From an uncultured SAR116 cluster alpha proteobacterium (GTDB taxonomy: Bacteria; Pseudomonadota; Alphaproteobacteria; Puniceispirillales; Marisalimonadaceae): 64,000 bases of DNA. The notes below the pieces were generated by a model. The model searched no databases, was not told the origin of the DNA, and worked only from the letters and a program-made list of their open reading frames with translations. Location: contig CACNEF010000001.1 in the NCBI GenBank assembly GCA_902619485.1, forward strand, positions 310,001-374,000. Direction: 5' to 3'. Of the stretch, positions 9,258 through 17,674 are shown piece by piece (the first letter of the stretch is position 1; every line of letters starts with the position of its first letter). A program made the position numbers and the translations under genes.

Positions 9258-10050
9258 TTTTTTCCTCACTTAGATATTCGTAAAAACCTTTTTTATTTTT
9301 TTGTTCCCATTTCACGTACTTCTTATTTTTAATTCTTCTTAATGCAAAAATCTTTGAAATTTTTAAATTTTTCATTTTCAATGCTTTAATCTGATATTTT
9401 TTATAAGCTTGATCAATTTTAATTGAAAATCCTTTTTCCTTAGTAACTGATTCTTTTTGAAGGTTTAACTTGTAATATTCATTTTCTATCATCTCTACTT
9501 TGTTTTTTTTATTTAGTAATATAGCTGTATTATACACATCTTGGCTTTTATAATTTTCAAATTTGTTAATTAAGTTTCTTTTTACAAACGGATGAAAACT
9601 ACAAGGAATTTCTCCTATATCATTTATAGTTAAATACTTTTTGTTTTTTCCTTCGAATTCTCCAATCAATTCATTATTTTTGTATACTCTTGTTGGTGCA
9701 AATGATAATCCATTTTTTTTTGATAATTTATACATTTTTCTAAGATAGTTTTCTGACCACTCGTCGTCAGCATCCAAAAAACCTATATATTCTCCTCTTG
9801 CCTTTGAAAGTCCTATATTCCTTGCATTACCAGGTCCTGTTTTTATACCATTTGTTTTTAAGAATCTAATTGACATGTTTTTATTAAATTTTGGAACAAT
9901 GTCATTGTATTTTTTTCCATCATCTATTACTAAAATAATCTCAATTTTTTTTTCTAAATCTATATTTTGATTTTTGATTGAATTTAAAGATTTTTTCAGT
10001 GTATTTATTGCTTTGTATACTGGTATAATTATTGAAATATTTATTTTCAT
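9250..10050 (-). CDS. glycosyltransferase family 2
   Basis: A 266-residue GT-A-fold glycosyltransferase. It opens with ISIIIPVYKA, has GPGNARNIGLSKARG near 72-86, and carries the nucleotide-sugar/metal motif DADDEW at about 93-98. No membrane segment is evident, and the C-terminal third is very lysine-rich. It is isolated among housekeeping genes and overlaps the HAD dehalogenase by 8 bp, so the two are translationally linked although their functions seem unrelated. The coding sequence is even more A/T-biased than its neighbours. Donor and acceptor are unknown. Confidence 0.8.
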   Translation of the reverse strand: MKINISIIIPVYKAINTLKKSLNSIKNQNIDLEKKIEIILVIDDGKKYNDIVPKFNKNMSIRFLKTNGIKTGPGNARNIGLSKARGEYIGFLDADDEWSENYLRKMYKLSKKNGLSFAPTRVYKNNELIGEFEGKNKKYLTINDIGEIPCSFHPFVKRNLINKFENYKSQDVYNTAILLNKKNKVEMIENEYYKLNLQKESVTKEKGFSIKIDQAYKKYQIKALKMKNLKISKIFALRRIKNKKYVKWEQKNKKGFYEYLSEEKNG

Positions 10051-10126
10051 TTAATTTCTTTTTTTTTTCTTTATATTGTCATTAGTTTTAAACTTTGCAA
10101 AATTTTATTTGTGAGGAAATTTCCTA

Positions 10127-11035
10127 ATGAAACCAGTACTGCTACATCCTACTAATTGGAAAGACTATTCTTTAGTAGATTCAGGCGATGGCAAAAAATT
10201 AGAACGTTTTGGACATTTCTTATTTAGCAGACCTGAGCCACAAGCCCTGTGGTCACCTAGATTATCTCCCAAAGAATGGGAAAAATCTTCTGGATCATTT
10301 CTATCTTCTTCAAATCCATTAAACGAAAATTCTACTGGTAAGTGGTCTCTTAAAAAGCACTTGCCACTTAAATGGGAAATGAAATATGATAATATCAAAT
10401 TCTTTGCTACACCTACACCATTTAGACATCTTGGTTTTTTTCCCGATCAATCTCCCCATTGGCTATGGGTTTCCCAAAAAATACAAACCTTTGTAAAAAT
10501 TCAAGATAAAAATTATTCTCCCAAAGTTCTAAACCTTTTTGGCTATTCAGGTCTCGCTACTTTACACGCAGCCTCCCATGGCGCTTCTGTAACTCATATT
10601 GATGCGAGCAAAAAAGCAATTAACTTTGCTTTTGAAAATAGGGATTTATCTTCATTTCAACACTTACCAATTAAATTTATAATTGACGACGCTATTAAAT
10701 TTGTTAAACGAGAAATTCGTCGTCAAAATAAATATGATGGTATAATTCTTGATCCACCAAAATATGGAAGAGGTCCAAATGGTGAGATTTGGGATTTTTT
10801 TAATGATCTTCCAAATTTATTAAAGTTAATTACTCAAATTTTATCTCCTAAACCTATTTTTGTTATTCTAAATAGCTATGCGATTAGATCTAGTCATTTG
10901 GCTTTACATTTTGCATTAAATGAAATAATGAGAGAATTTTCTGGTAAAGTTGAATCTGGCGAACTATCCATTGTTGAAGATCAGGAAGATCCAAGACAAA
11001 TAAACACAGCCATCTTTGCTAGATGGGAACAATAA
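10127..11035 (+). CDS. class I SAM-dependent methyltransferase, RlmI/RlmK-like (COG1092)
   Basis: A 302-residue methyltransferase. The SAM-binding segment VLNLFGYSGLATLHAASHG is near residues 134-152. An acidic residue ends strand 2 in HIDASKKAI. The catalytic-type motif LDPPKYGRGP is at about 208-217. This combination is typical of the RlmI/RlmK-like RNA methyltransferases that modify 23S rRNA cytosine or guanine. The exact rRNA position cannot be assigned. A Shine-Dalgarno (GAGGAAA) precedes the ATG. The gene converges on a TrmH-family RNA methyltransferase only 5 bp away. Confidence 0.8.
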   Translation: MKPVLLHPTNWKDYSLVDSGDGKKLERFGHFLFSRPEPQALWSPRLSPKEWEKSSGSFLSSSNPLNENSTGKWSLKKHLPLKWEMKYDNIKFFATPTPFRHLGFFPDQSPHWLWVSQKIQTFVKIQDKNYSPKVLNLFGYSGLATLHAASHGASVTHIDASKKAINFAFENRDLSSFQHLPIKFIIDDAIKFVKREIRRQNKYDGIILDPPKYGRGPNGEIWDFFNDLPNLLKLITQILSPKPIFVILNSYAIRSSHLALHFALNEIMREFSGKVESGELSIVEDQEDPRQINTAIFARWEQ

Positions 11036-11040
11036 ATAAT

Positions 11041-11850
11041 TTAATTAGGATTTTTCCTAATTGATTCATATAGAATAATTCCTGTAGACACAGCCAAGTT
11101 AAGACTATCTGATTTACCTAACATTGGTATTTTTATTAATTGATCACAATTATTGATTAATTCATCTGACAAACCATTTTGCTCATTACCCATGGCTAAA
11201 ACAAAAGGTGTTTTCCAATTAGCCTTGGTGTAATTGAGAGCTTTCTTTAAAGAAGTTCCAATCAAACTAATATTTTTATCAGACTTCCATTTTAAAAATG
11301 GTTCAAGATTTGAGGCTATAATGTTTATGTTAAAAATACCTCCCATACTCGCCCTTACTGCTTCATATGAAAAAGGGTCTGTGCATTCATTGAGTAGAAC
11401 GCAGTCACTAGCCCCCATACCATCCATAGTCCTTAGTATTGTACCTAAATTACCAGGATCCCTTACATTTTCAAGAGCAACAATACGTTTATTGTCAACA
11501 AAAGTAGGAAGACGATGCCATTTTTGTATAAAAACACCTAATACATTTTGTGGATTATCTTTATGTGACAATTTAGATAAAATTTGCGAAGATACTGCTA
11601 TTGTATCTGCTCCTAATAAGGTTACTTCATTCACTAAATCATCTATAGCTAAGTTATCTTTATTCTCTTTATTAAATAATAAATATTTAATGTCCCAATT
11701 ATTCTCTAAAGCTTCTTTGCAAATTCGAACACCCTCTGCGACGAAGAGGTTCAAATCTTTTCTAAATTTACGATGATATAAACTATTTATTAATTTAACT
11801 TTATTGTTAGTTAAACTAGTAATTTCATATTGTTTTCCAGAAACAACCAA
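11041..11850 (-). CDS. TrmH/SpoU-family RNA methyltransferase
   Basis: A 269-residue SPOUT methyltransferase. The N-terminal RNA-binding part (about 1-110) resembles the SpoU substrate-binding domain. The knotted catalytic domain shows motif 1 ENVRDPGNLGTILR (127-140), motif 2 AMGNEQNGLS near 217 and motif 3 IPMLGKSDSLNLAVS near 238. These enzymes 2'-O-methylate rRNA or tRNA; an RlmB-like rRNA role is likely but not certain. Translation appears to begin at TTG (11850), with AGGA eight bases upstream. It lies downstream of sufE, ten bases after its stop. Confidence 0.86.
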   Translation of the reverse strand: MVVSGKQYEITSLTNNKVKLINSLYHRKFRKDLNLFVAEGVRICKEALENNWDIKYLLFNKENKDNLAIDDLVNEVTLLGADTIAVSSQILSKLSHKDNPQNVLGVFIQKWHRLPTFVDNKRIVALENVRDPGNLGTILRTMDGMGASDCVLLNECTDPFSYEAVRASMGGIFNINIIASNLEPFLKWKSDKNISLIGTSLKKALNYTKANWKTPFVLAMGNEQNGLSDELINNCDQLIKIPMLGKSDSLNLAVSTGIILYESIRKNPN

Positions 11851-11860
11851 ATTGTATTTC

Positions 11861-12277
11861 CTATGTTAATTTCTCTCTAGCTGAATTTTTAATCGAAGAG
11901 ACAAGAGAAGAAAGACCATTTTTTCTTGTGGGAGATAAATGATCATTCAATCCAATTTGTTCAAGAAAATTTATATTTGTGTCAAGAATTTCTTGAGGTT
12001 TCTTTCCTGAAAAAACTTTTAACATTAGAGCAATAAGCCCCTGAACTATGGCTGCATCACTGTTCGCTAAAAAAGTAATAGTTCCATCTTCATTATGATA
12101 TTTATAAAAATATACTAAAGATTGGCAGCCTTTCATTTTATTTTCTTCAGTTTTAAGCGCTTCATCCATTTGAGGAACATTTCTTCCCATGTCAATGAGA
12201 TATTGATACTTATCTTCCCAAGAATCAAAAAAAGAAAAATCCTCAATTAATTCATTTATATCATTACTAAAATTCAT
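11861..12277 (-). CDS. sufE: cysteine desulfuration protein SufE
   Basis: A 138-residue SufE-family sulfur acceptor. The motif MKGCQSLVY places the persulfide-carrying cysteine at residue 51, the same position as in E. coli SufE. It takes sulfur from the cysteine desulfurase SufS for iron-sulfur cluster assembly in the cytoplasm. No other suf genes are in the window. In many alphaproteobacteria a stand-alone sufE is likewise separate from the suf operon. It is followed closely by the TrmH-family gene and is divergent from the GT39 gene across 151 bp. Confidence 0.92.
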   Translation of the reverse strand: MNFSNDINELIEDFSFFDSWEDKYQYLIDMGRNVPQMDEALKTEENKMKGCQSLVYFYKYHNEDGTITFLANSDAAIVQGLIALMLKVFSGKKPQEILDTNINFLEQIGLNDHLSPTRKNGLSSLVSSIKNSAREKLT

Positions 12278-12428
12278 CTAAAACTCATTAATTAACTTTG
12301 GTTATTAATTAAACTCAATTGTATAACAAATCAAGAACGTACGCTTTATTTGTTTTTAAACTACTAACCCACAATAGTATTGTAATTTTGTTAAATATAG
12401 AATAATTTAAGTTTATCAGGAGATTAGA

Positions 12429-13916
12429 ATGTTGTCACTCCGTAACAAGAGAGAAAGCTTAACATTACTTAGCACTCCAGTGGTTTTGTTTATCTTATTA
12501 ACGATAACTATTTTAAGGATATATTCTTTATACGTATCCCCAATAGAATTGTCAGTTGACGAAGCGCAATATTGGCATTGGTCAAGAAATATAGACTTTG
12601 GCTATTACACTAAGCCACCATTAATAGCATGGCTGATTAGATTTTCGACTTTTATTTTTGGAAATGAAGAATGGGCAGTAAGACTTTTTGCACCCATTAT
12701 ACATTTATTTATTTCTTTAGTTTTGTTTGGAATCGCGAAATATGCATTTGGAGCAAACTCTGGAAAAATTGCAGCTTTAATTTGGATATTCACACCAGTA
12801 GCTTCATTAGGTGGATTTATAATTTCAACTGATACTCCACTATTATTATTTTGGTCTTTATCTTTGTTATTTTTATTAATTTCGTTGAGACAAAATTCTA
12901 GCTTTCTATCTTTATTAGTAGGTATTTTTCTTGGATTCGCATTTTTATCCAAATATGCAGCTTTATATTTTTTGATTTTCTTCATTATTTGGTGGCTAAT
13001 TTACGACCGAAGTACATTTTTAAGTATTAAAAATATATTAATAATATTGTTTACAAGCTTTTTGGTAGCGAGCACAAATTTATATTGGAATTATTTAAAT
13101 GATTATGTAACAGTATACCATACTATCTCAAACGCAAATCTTTCAGTAATTACTCTCAACTATAATAATGTGATTGATTTTTTATCATCTCAATTTTTGG
13201 TGTTTGGGCCATTATTATTTTTATTATTTCTTTTAGTAATAATGGACAGCTTGTTTAAAGACCGAGAAATAACTCTATTCGCTCTGATTTCTTTTCCTAT
13301 AATTATTTTAATAACGATACAAAGTTTTTTAAAAATTGCAAACGCAAATTGGGCAGTAACTGCTTATGTAGGAGCAACTCTAATTATAAGTTACTACGTA
13401 GCTTTGAGTAGAAGTACTATCTTTAAAATATCTTTTTATTTAGGACTTTTCTTAAATATTGTTATTTCGACATATATATTAATGATTACAATAAATGGAA
13501 GTTTTTATCCGTTAAATTTAAAATCTAATCCATTAAGAAAAAATTTAGGATTTGAGAAACTAGCGTCAAAAATACATGACACATTTAAAGAGGAGAAAGC
13601 ATCAAAAATAATTTTTGAAAAAAGAGGGGATATCTCGAGATTTAATTATTACCTAAATAAACAAGACAACGATCTAGAAAATAAAATTTATATAAAAACT
13701 AATAGCTTAATTCCGGGTAATTTCTATGAATTGCGTTATAATTACGACCTAATCAATAAAAAAAAAGGGGAAAAAATATTAATTGTTAAAAATGTTCTTG
13801 ATATAAAAGAAACCAACTATAATCTTGATGAGATTAAATTTCTTAAAAGTATCACCACAAAGACGGTTAAAAATTTAAAAAGGACTTATTTTTTGTTTGT
13901 CGGGGAAATAAGATAA
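12429..13916 (+). CDS. GT39-family (ArnT/PMT-like) membrane glycosyltransferase
   Basis: A 495-residue multi-spanning protein with a first hydrophobic helix at about 15-36. A periplasmic loop then carries VDEAQYWHWS (Asp44-Glu45), followed by YYTKPPLIAWL. An acidic pair in the first loop is the metal/acceptor-binding hallmark of the GT-C family that includes ArnT and protein mannosyltransferases. About ten more hydrophobic segments follow, then a lysine-rich C-terminal region without membrane segments. It should use an undecaprenyl-phosphate-linked sugar on the periplasmic side to modify lipid A, glycan or protein. A clear AGGAG precedes the ATG. The acceptor is unknown. Confidence 0.83.
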   Translation: MLSLRNKRESLTLLSTPVVLFILLTITILRIYSLYVSPIELSVDEAQYWHWSRNIDFGYYTKPPLIAWLIRFSTFIFGNEEWAVRLFAPIIHLFISLVLFGIAKYAFGANSGKIAALIWIFTPVASLGGFIISTDTPLLLFWSLSLLFLLISLRQNSSFLSLLVGIFLGFAFLSKYAALYFLIFFIIWWLIYDRSTFLSIKNILIILFTSFLVASTNLYWNYLNDYVTVYHTISNANLSVITLNYNNVIDFLSSQFLVFGPLLFLLFLLVIMDSLFKDREITLFALISFPIIILITIQSFLKIANANWAVTAYVGATLIISYYVALSRSTIFKISFYLGLFLNIVISTYILMITINGSFYPLNLKSNPLRKNLGFEKLASKIHDTFKEEKASKIIFEKRGDISRFNYYLNKQDNDLENKIYIKTNSLIPGNFYELRYNYDLINKKKGEKILIVKNVLDIKETNYNLDEIKFLKSITTKTVKNLKRTYFLFVGEIR

Positions 13917-13920
13917 ACTT

Positions 13921-14334
13921 TTAAGTTTTATTAAATTTTTCAAAAACACTTAAAGTCTCAGAACTGACATGATGCTCTAAACCTTCGGCATCATTTTTTG
14001 CAACCTCCTCATTCACACCAATTTTTATTAAAAAATTGTAAACAATCTCGTGTCTTTTTTTGCAATAATCTGCAAGTAGCTTTCCTTTTTCAGTCAAAAA
14101 AATAGATCTGTAAGGCCTGCTTTCTACTAAACCTTCTCTTACCAAACGCCTAATGATACTATTAACTGTTGGACCAGTTACCCCGAAGTGCTTTGCTAAA
14201 TCAACAGCTCTTGCTTCCCCTGTCTCTCTAATTAAATCTGCTATCATTTCAGTGTAATCTTCAGCTGTTTCTGTATTTCTAGCATTTCTAACTTGAGCAA
14301 ACCTGTCAGAGTTAATTTCAATTTCATTAATCAT
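13921..14334 (-). CDS. mntR: manganese-responsive transcriptional regulator MntR
   Basis: A 137-residue DtxR/MntR-family metalloregulator. An N-terminal winged helix-turn-helix (about 25-95) contains VDLAKHFGVTGPTVNSIIRR and LVREGLVESR. The dimerisation/metal region carries KRHEIVYNFL and GLEHHVSSET. Such proteins bind DNA when loaded with Mn(II) and usually repress Mn uptake genes. A near-perfect inverted repeat lies immediately upstream (14352-14365), overlapping the likely promoter, which suggests autoregulation. The ATG at 14334 has AGGAGCG just upstream. No Mn transporter gene is visible in the window. Confidence 0.87.
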   Translation of the reverse strand: MINEIEINSDRFAQVRNARNTETAEDYTEMIADLIRETGEARAVDLAKHFGVTGPTVNSIIRRLVREGLVESRPYRSIFLTEKGKLLADYCKKRHEIVYNFLIKIGVNEEVAKNDAEGLEHHVSSETLSVFEKFNKT

Positions 14335-14351
14335 AAATAACGCTCCTAAAG

Positions 14352-14365
14352 TTAGCCTAAGCTAA
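14352..14365. promoter_or_regulatory. putative MntR operator (inverted repeat)
   Basis: The sequence TTAGCCTAAGCTAA is a 5-bp perfect inverted repeat with a 4-bp centre. Its core TAGC-N4-GCTA matches the arrangement of the MntR box recalled from enterobacteria. It sits between the mntR Shine-Dalgarno and a plausible -10 (TATATT on the minus strand). Metal-loaded MntR bound here would be well placed to block its own promoter, and perhaps that of the divergent DUF1244 gene. Confidence 0.6.
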
Positions 14366-14460
14366 TATAATTTACGATAGTTTACAAATATTTTAATTTA
14401 TTTGTCTTTGTATTTAATTTAGATTAAAAAACTTATTTAGAGTTTAAAATAGGTATATTT

Positions 14461-14760
14461 ATGAATAATGAACAAAAAACAAAAGTTGAGTCTATTGTTT
14501 TTAAAAAACTTATAGAGCATCTTCAAAACAGAACTGATGTACAGAATATTGATCTTATGAATTTAAGCGGTTTTTGTAGAAATTGTTTGTCAAGATGGTA
14601 TTCAGAAGCAGCTGAAGAAACTGGTTTAAAAGTAGACAAAGACCATGCTAGAGAAATAGTATATGGAATGCCACATTCAGTTTGGAAACAAAAATACCAA
14701 ACTGATGCAGATGAAGATCAAAAAAACAAATTTAAAAACTCTATTACTAAAGATCACTAA
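14461..14760 (+). CDS. DUF1244 family protein
   Basis: A 99-residue protein of the conserved, uncharacterised DUF1244 family, common in proteobacteria. The diagnostic stretch NLSGFCRNCLSRWYSEAAEE carries a CxxC-like pair (Cys39, Cys42), followed by the conserved end AREIVYGMPHSVWK. No enzymatic role is established for the family. The next gene (UPF0335) begins one base after its stop, so the pair is probably co-translated. The upstream 126-bp region is shared with divergent mntR. Confidence 0.88.
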   Translation: MNNEQKTKVESIVFKKLIEHLQNRTDVQNIDLMNLSGFCRNCLSRWYSEAAEETGLKVDKDHAREIVYGMPHSVWKQKYQTDADEDQKNKFKNSITKDH

Positions 14761-14761
14761 A

Positions 14762-15031
14762 ATGGATGAGAATTCACAAAAAAACCAAGAAATAATTCAA
14801 AAACGGGATGATAAACTTAAGAATTTTATAGAGAGAATCGAGAGGCTATCAGAAGAAAAAAATAATATAAATTTTGATATTAAAGAAGTTTTTTCAGAGG
14901 CAAAATCAAGTGGGTATGATACAACAATAATGAGAAAAATATTAGCTCTGCGTAAAATGGATATTGACGAAAGACTTGAACAAGAAGCATTGTTAAAAAC
15001 TTATAAAAATGCACTTGGTATTTATCAATAG
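14762..15031 (+). CDS. UPF0335/DUF2312 family protein
   Basis: An 89-residue protein recognised by the block IERIERLSEEKNNINFDIKE and KILALRKMDIDERLEQEALL, characteristic of the alphaproteobacterial UPF0335 (DUF2312) family. It is charged and helical, likely coiled-coil, with no assigned function. The frame is open further upstream to 14663, but that part lies inside DUF1244. The ATG at 14762 gives the family's usual length and sits immediately after the DUF1244 stop. The pyrF start codon follows its stop directly. Confidence 0.87.
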   Translation: MDENSQKNQEIIQKRDDKLKNFIERIERLSEEKNNINFDIKEVFSEAKSSGYDTTIMRKILALRKMDIDERLEQEALLKTYKNALGIYQ

Positions 15032-15940
15032 ATGGTTAATCATTTTGGTGACATACTTGTAGAACAAATAAGAAAGTTTAAATCTTTTTTATGTCTTGGT
15101 GTTGATCCTCATCTAGATTTAATTCCAGAAATATTCAATGAGAATGAAACTATTAATAATATTAAAATAGTTGAAAAATTTTGTTTTTCTTTGCTAGAGG
15201 CAGTTATAGGGAAGGTTCCAGCTGTAAAACCGCAGATTGCATTGTTTGAACAATTAGGACCAGAGGGTATGATTTTATTATCATCCTTATGTAAATACGC
15301 ACATTCTAAAGGCTTTCTAGTTATAATGGATGCAAAAAGAGGTGACATAGGTAGCACTAGCAAAGCGTATGCAAATGCTTATCTTGGTAAAAATGCACCA
15401 TTCCCTAGTGATGCACTTACTGTAAATCCTTGGTTAGGGCTTGATAGCCTAGAACCTTTTTTTAGTAAAGCACAGGATACTGGATCAGGTTTGTTTATTT
15501 TAATTCATACTAGCAACAAAGGTTCACAAGACATTCAAGAAATTTTAACAAATCGAGATTTAAAATGTTATGAACACTTAGCTAATATACTCAAACCAAT
15601 CATTGAAAAAAATAATGGTCAATCAGGATTATCATCGATTGGGGTAGTTTCTGGTGCGACTTATAAGGAACAAGCTATATCCTTAAGAAAAACATTACCA
15701 AGTGCACCATTTTTAATTCCAGGTTTTGGAGCCCAAGGAGCTTCTGCTTCTGACGCTTGCGCCCCATTAATTACTGACCGGAGTGATTCTGGTATAAAAA
15801 GTTTTGGATTGATAAATGCGTCAAGAAGTGTGTTATTCCCAAAAAATTCATATTCGGTTAATAGTATTGAAGAATGGCAGGATATAATATTAACAGAATT
15901 AGAAAAAACTAATGATATACTTATTAATACAAAAACGTAA
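15032..15940 (+). CDS. pyrF: orotidine 5'-phosphate decarboxylase, type 2
   Basis: A 302-residue TIM-barrel decarboxylase that makes UMP from OMP in pyrimidine biosynthesis. The catalytic signature MDAKRGDIGSTSKAYANAYL spans 99-118 with Lys102 and flanking aspartates. PGFGAQGAS near 230 is the phosphate-binding end. The length (about 300 rather than 235) and these motifs place it in the type 2 (longer) group. The start codon abuts the UPF0335 stop, and queF follows after 13 bp, so the gene is in a tight operon. The other pyrimidine gene in the window is pyrC at 20620. Confidence 0.93.
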   Translation: MVNHFGDILVEQIRKFKSFLCLGVDPHLDLIPEIFNENETINNIKIVEKFCFSLLEAVIGKVPAVKPQIALFEQLGPEGMILLSSLCKYAHSKGFLVIMDAKRGDIGSTSKAYANAYLGKNAPFPSDALTVNPWLGLDSLEPFFSKAQDTGSGLFILIHTSNKGSQDIQEILTNRDLKCYEHLANILKPIIEKNNGQSGLSSIGVVSGATYKEQAISLRKTLPSAPFLIPGFGAQGASASDACAPLITDRSDSGIKSFGLINASRSVLFPKNSYSVNSIEEWQDIILTELEKTNDILINTKT

Positions 15941-15953
15941 GAAAGTTTAATTT

Positions 15954-16412
15954 ATGACAAAACCAAATCAACTTGATGCGCTTGGGAATAAAAGCGACAT
16001 ACCAAACTATCCAGACAAGAATGTGCTTGAAAAAGTAAATAATCCTAAGATTGGAGTTAATTATTCAATAAGATTAACTTGTCCAGAATTTACATCTATA
16101 TGCCCTGTTACTTCTCAACCAGATTTCGCTTATATCATAATTGATTACATACCAAACAAATTTATTGTAGAAAGTAAATCATTTAAGTTATATTTGTTAG
16201 GGTATAGAAATCATGGTGCATTTCATGAGGATTGTACAATAACATTAGCTGAAGATATAGTTGAACTTTTATCACCTAAATGGTTAAGGATAGGTGGTTA
16301 TTGGTATCCAAGGGGGGGCATCCCAATCGATATTTTTTGGCAGACTTGCAAACAGCCAAATGATTTATTTATACCTGATCATTTAGTTCCTAATTATAGA
16401 GGTCGAGGATAG
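15954..16412 (+). CDS. queF: NADPH-dependent 7-cyano-7-deazaguanine reductase QueF
   Basis: A 152-residue unimodular QueF (YkvM type) of the tunnelling-fold family. It reduces the nitrile of preQ0 to preQ1 in queuosine synthesis. The catalytic cysteine is in [13 protein letters not shown] (Cys50) with the general-acid Asp57. The substrate/NADPH segment [19 protein letters not shown] follows, with EDC soon after. It is the last gene of the pyrF-containing run. No preQ1 riboswitch can lie in the 13-bp gap ahead of it. Confidence 0.94.
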   Translation: MTKPNQLDALGNKSDIPNYPDKNVLEKVNNPKIGVNYSIRLTCPEFTSICPVTSQPDFAYIIIDYIPNKFIVESKSFKLYLLGYRNHGAFHEDCTITLAEDIVELLSPKWLRIGGYWYPRGGIPIDIFWQTCKQPNDLFIPDHLVPNYRGRG

Positions 16413-16459
16413 GCTAAATTTTAAAACTATAAGCTCTAAAAATTTTTTAGGATTTTAAT

Positions 16460-17674
16460 ATGGAAACAAAAAAAGTCGAATGGCAAGTTGTTATACTAGT
16501 CTGTTCTGTAATAATAATCATGATTATGGGAGTTAGACAAGCCTTGGGTTTATTTTTAGATCCCATAAGTCAATTTATGAATAGTGGTAAAGAATTTTTC
16601 TCATTTGCAATAGGCTTTCAAGCAATGATGTGGGGCCTTGTTACATTTTTTTTAGGAATTGTTTTAGATAAATTTGGGCCCAAGAAAGTTTTAGCATTTG
16701 GTATAATATGTTTTGCTTTAGGCATTTTTTTAATGAGCAACCCTACATCGGAAATTAAATTATTTTCAGGAACAACTCTTATGGGTTTTGGACTTGGAGG
16801 CGCAGGAATGGCTACCATGGTCAGTATAGCAGGCAAAGTAGCGCCAGTAAAAAAACGTTCTTTAGCAATGGGTTTAGTTGCTGCTGCTGGATCCTTTGGT
16901 CAATTTGCAGTTGTTATTCCTACAATGTGGATGAATAAGGAATTTGGGTGGCAGTTTAGTTTGATTATTCTATCACTAATCTCAATTTCATTATTATTAC
17001 TTTTACCTCTGTTAAATAATACTGATCAAACCTTGGAAAAAAAAGAACAATTCAAAGAAGGGCTTAAAAATACAATCTTTTTTACGTTAGCAGAAAAAAA
17101 TTACATTTTATTAGTTTTAGGATTTTTCGTATGTGGTTTTCACGTCACTTTTATTGGACTTCATTTACCTACTGATCTCATATCTAAAGGCATTTCTGCT
17201 GAAGTTGCTGGATGGTCTTTAGGTATTATTGGCGTTACAAACATTATTGGTACTTTGAGTTTTGGTTGGTTAGGAACGAAAGTAAAGAAACCTCTGCCAT
17301 TAGCATTTATATATTTGATGAGATCCTTAACCATAACCATTTTTGTCTTATCACCGCCTTCAGCAACTCTTGCTATTTTATTTGGAGCTGTTATAGGTAT
17401 TTTGTGGTTAGCTACAGTACCTATGACTAATGCAATTATACTCTCATTTATAGGACCTAAATACTTAGCCACATTATCTGGTATATGTTTTATTTGCCAT
17501 CAGATAGGTGCTGTCTTAGGAGCTTGGCTTGGAGGTAGATTTTTTGATGTATATGGTAGTTATGAAAATATGTGGTGGCTAAGTGTTGCTCTTGGTCTAA
17601 TAGCATTCTTATTAACAATCATTGTAAAAGAAGAACCATTTTTAGTTAATTCAGAAGTTAAACAAGCTAGTTAA
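16460..17674 (+). CDS. MFS transporter (monocarboxylate/oxalate-formate-like)
   Basis: A 404-residue, twelve-helix major facilitator. The first helix carries MGVRQALGLFLDPISQ. The loop 2-3 motif is seen as GIVLDKFGPKKVLAFG (about 67-82), and helix 4 as GFGLGGAGMATM. The overall pattern resembles the oxalate/formate antiporter and monocarboxylate groups. It converges with acetoacetyl-CoA synthetase, overlapping by 4 bp. A carboxylate such as acetoacetate is a reasonable but unproven substrate. Confidence 0.8.
   Translation: METKKVEWQVVILVCSVIIIMIMGVRQALGLFLDPISQFMNSGKEFFSFAIGFQAMMWGLVTFFLGIVLDKFGPKKVLAFGIICFALGIFLMSNPTSEIKLFSGTTLMGFGLGGAGMATMVSIAGKVAPVKKRSLAMGLVAAAGSFGQFAVVIPTMWMNKEFGWQFSLIILSLISISLLLLLPLLNNTDQTLEKKEQFKEGLKNTIFFTLAEKNYILLVLGFFVCGFHVTFIGLHLPTDLISKGISAEVAGWSLGIIGVTNIIGTLSFGWLGTKVKKPLPLAFIYLMRSLTITIFVLSPPSATLAILFGAVIGILWLATVPMTNAIILSFIGPKYLATLSGICFICHQIGAVLGAWLGGRFFDVYGSYENMWWLSVALGLIAFLLTIIVKEEPFLVNSEVKQAS

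Noticed and set aside
14663-14761. Upstream extension of the UPF0335 reading frame inside DUF1244
   Set aside because: The extension lies within a well-recognised gene, lacks family similarity and has no Shine-Dalgarno; the ATG at 14762 gives the normal family length.
15941-15953. preQ1 riboswitch ahead of queF
   Set aside because: Only 13 bp separate queF from pyrF, with no room for an aptamer.
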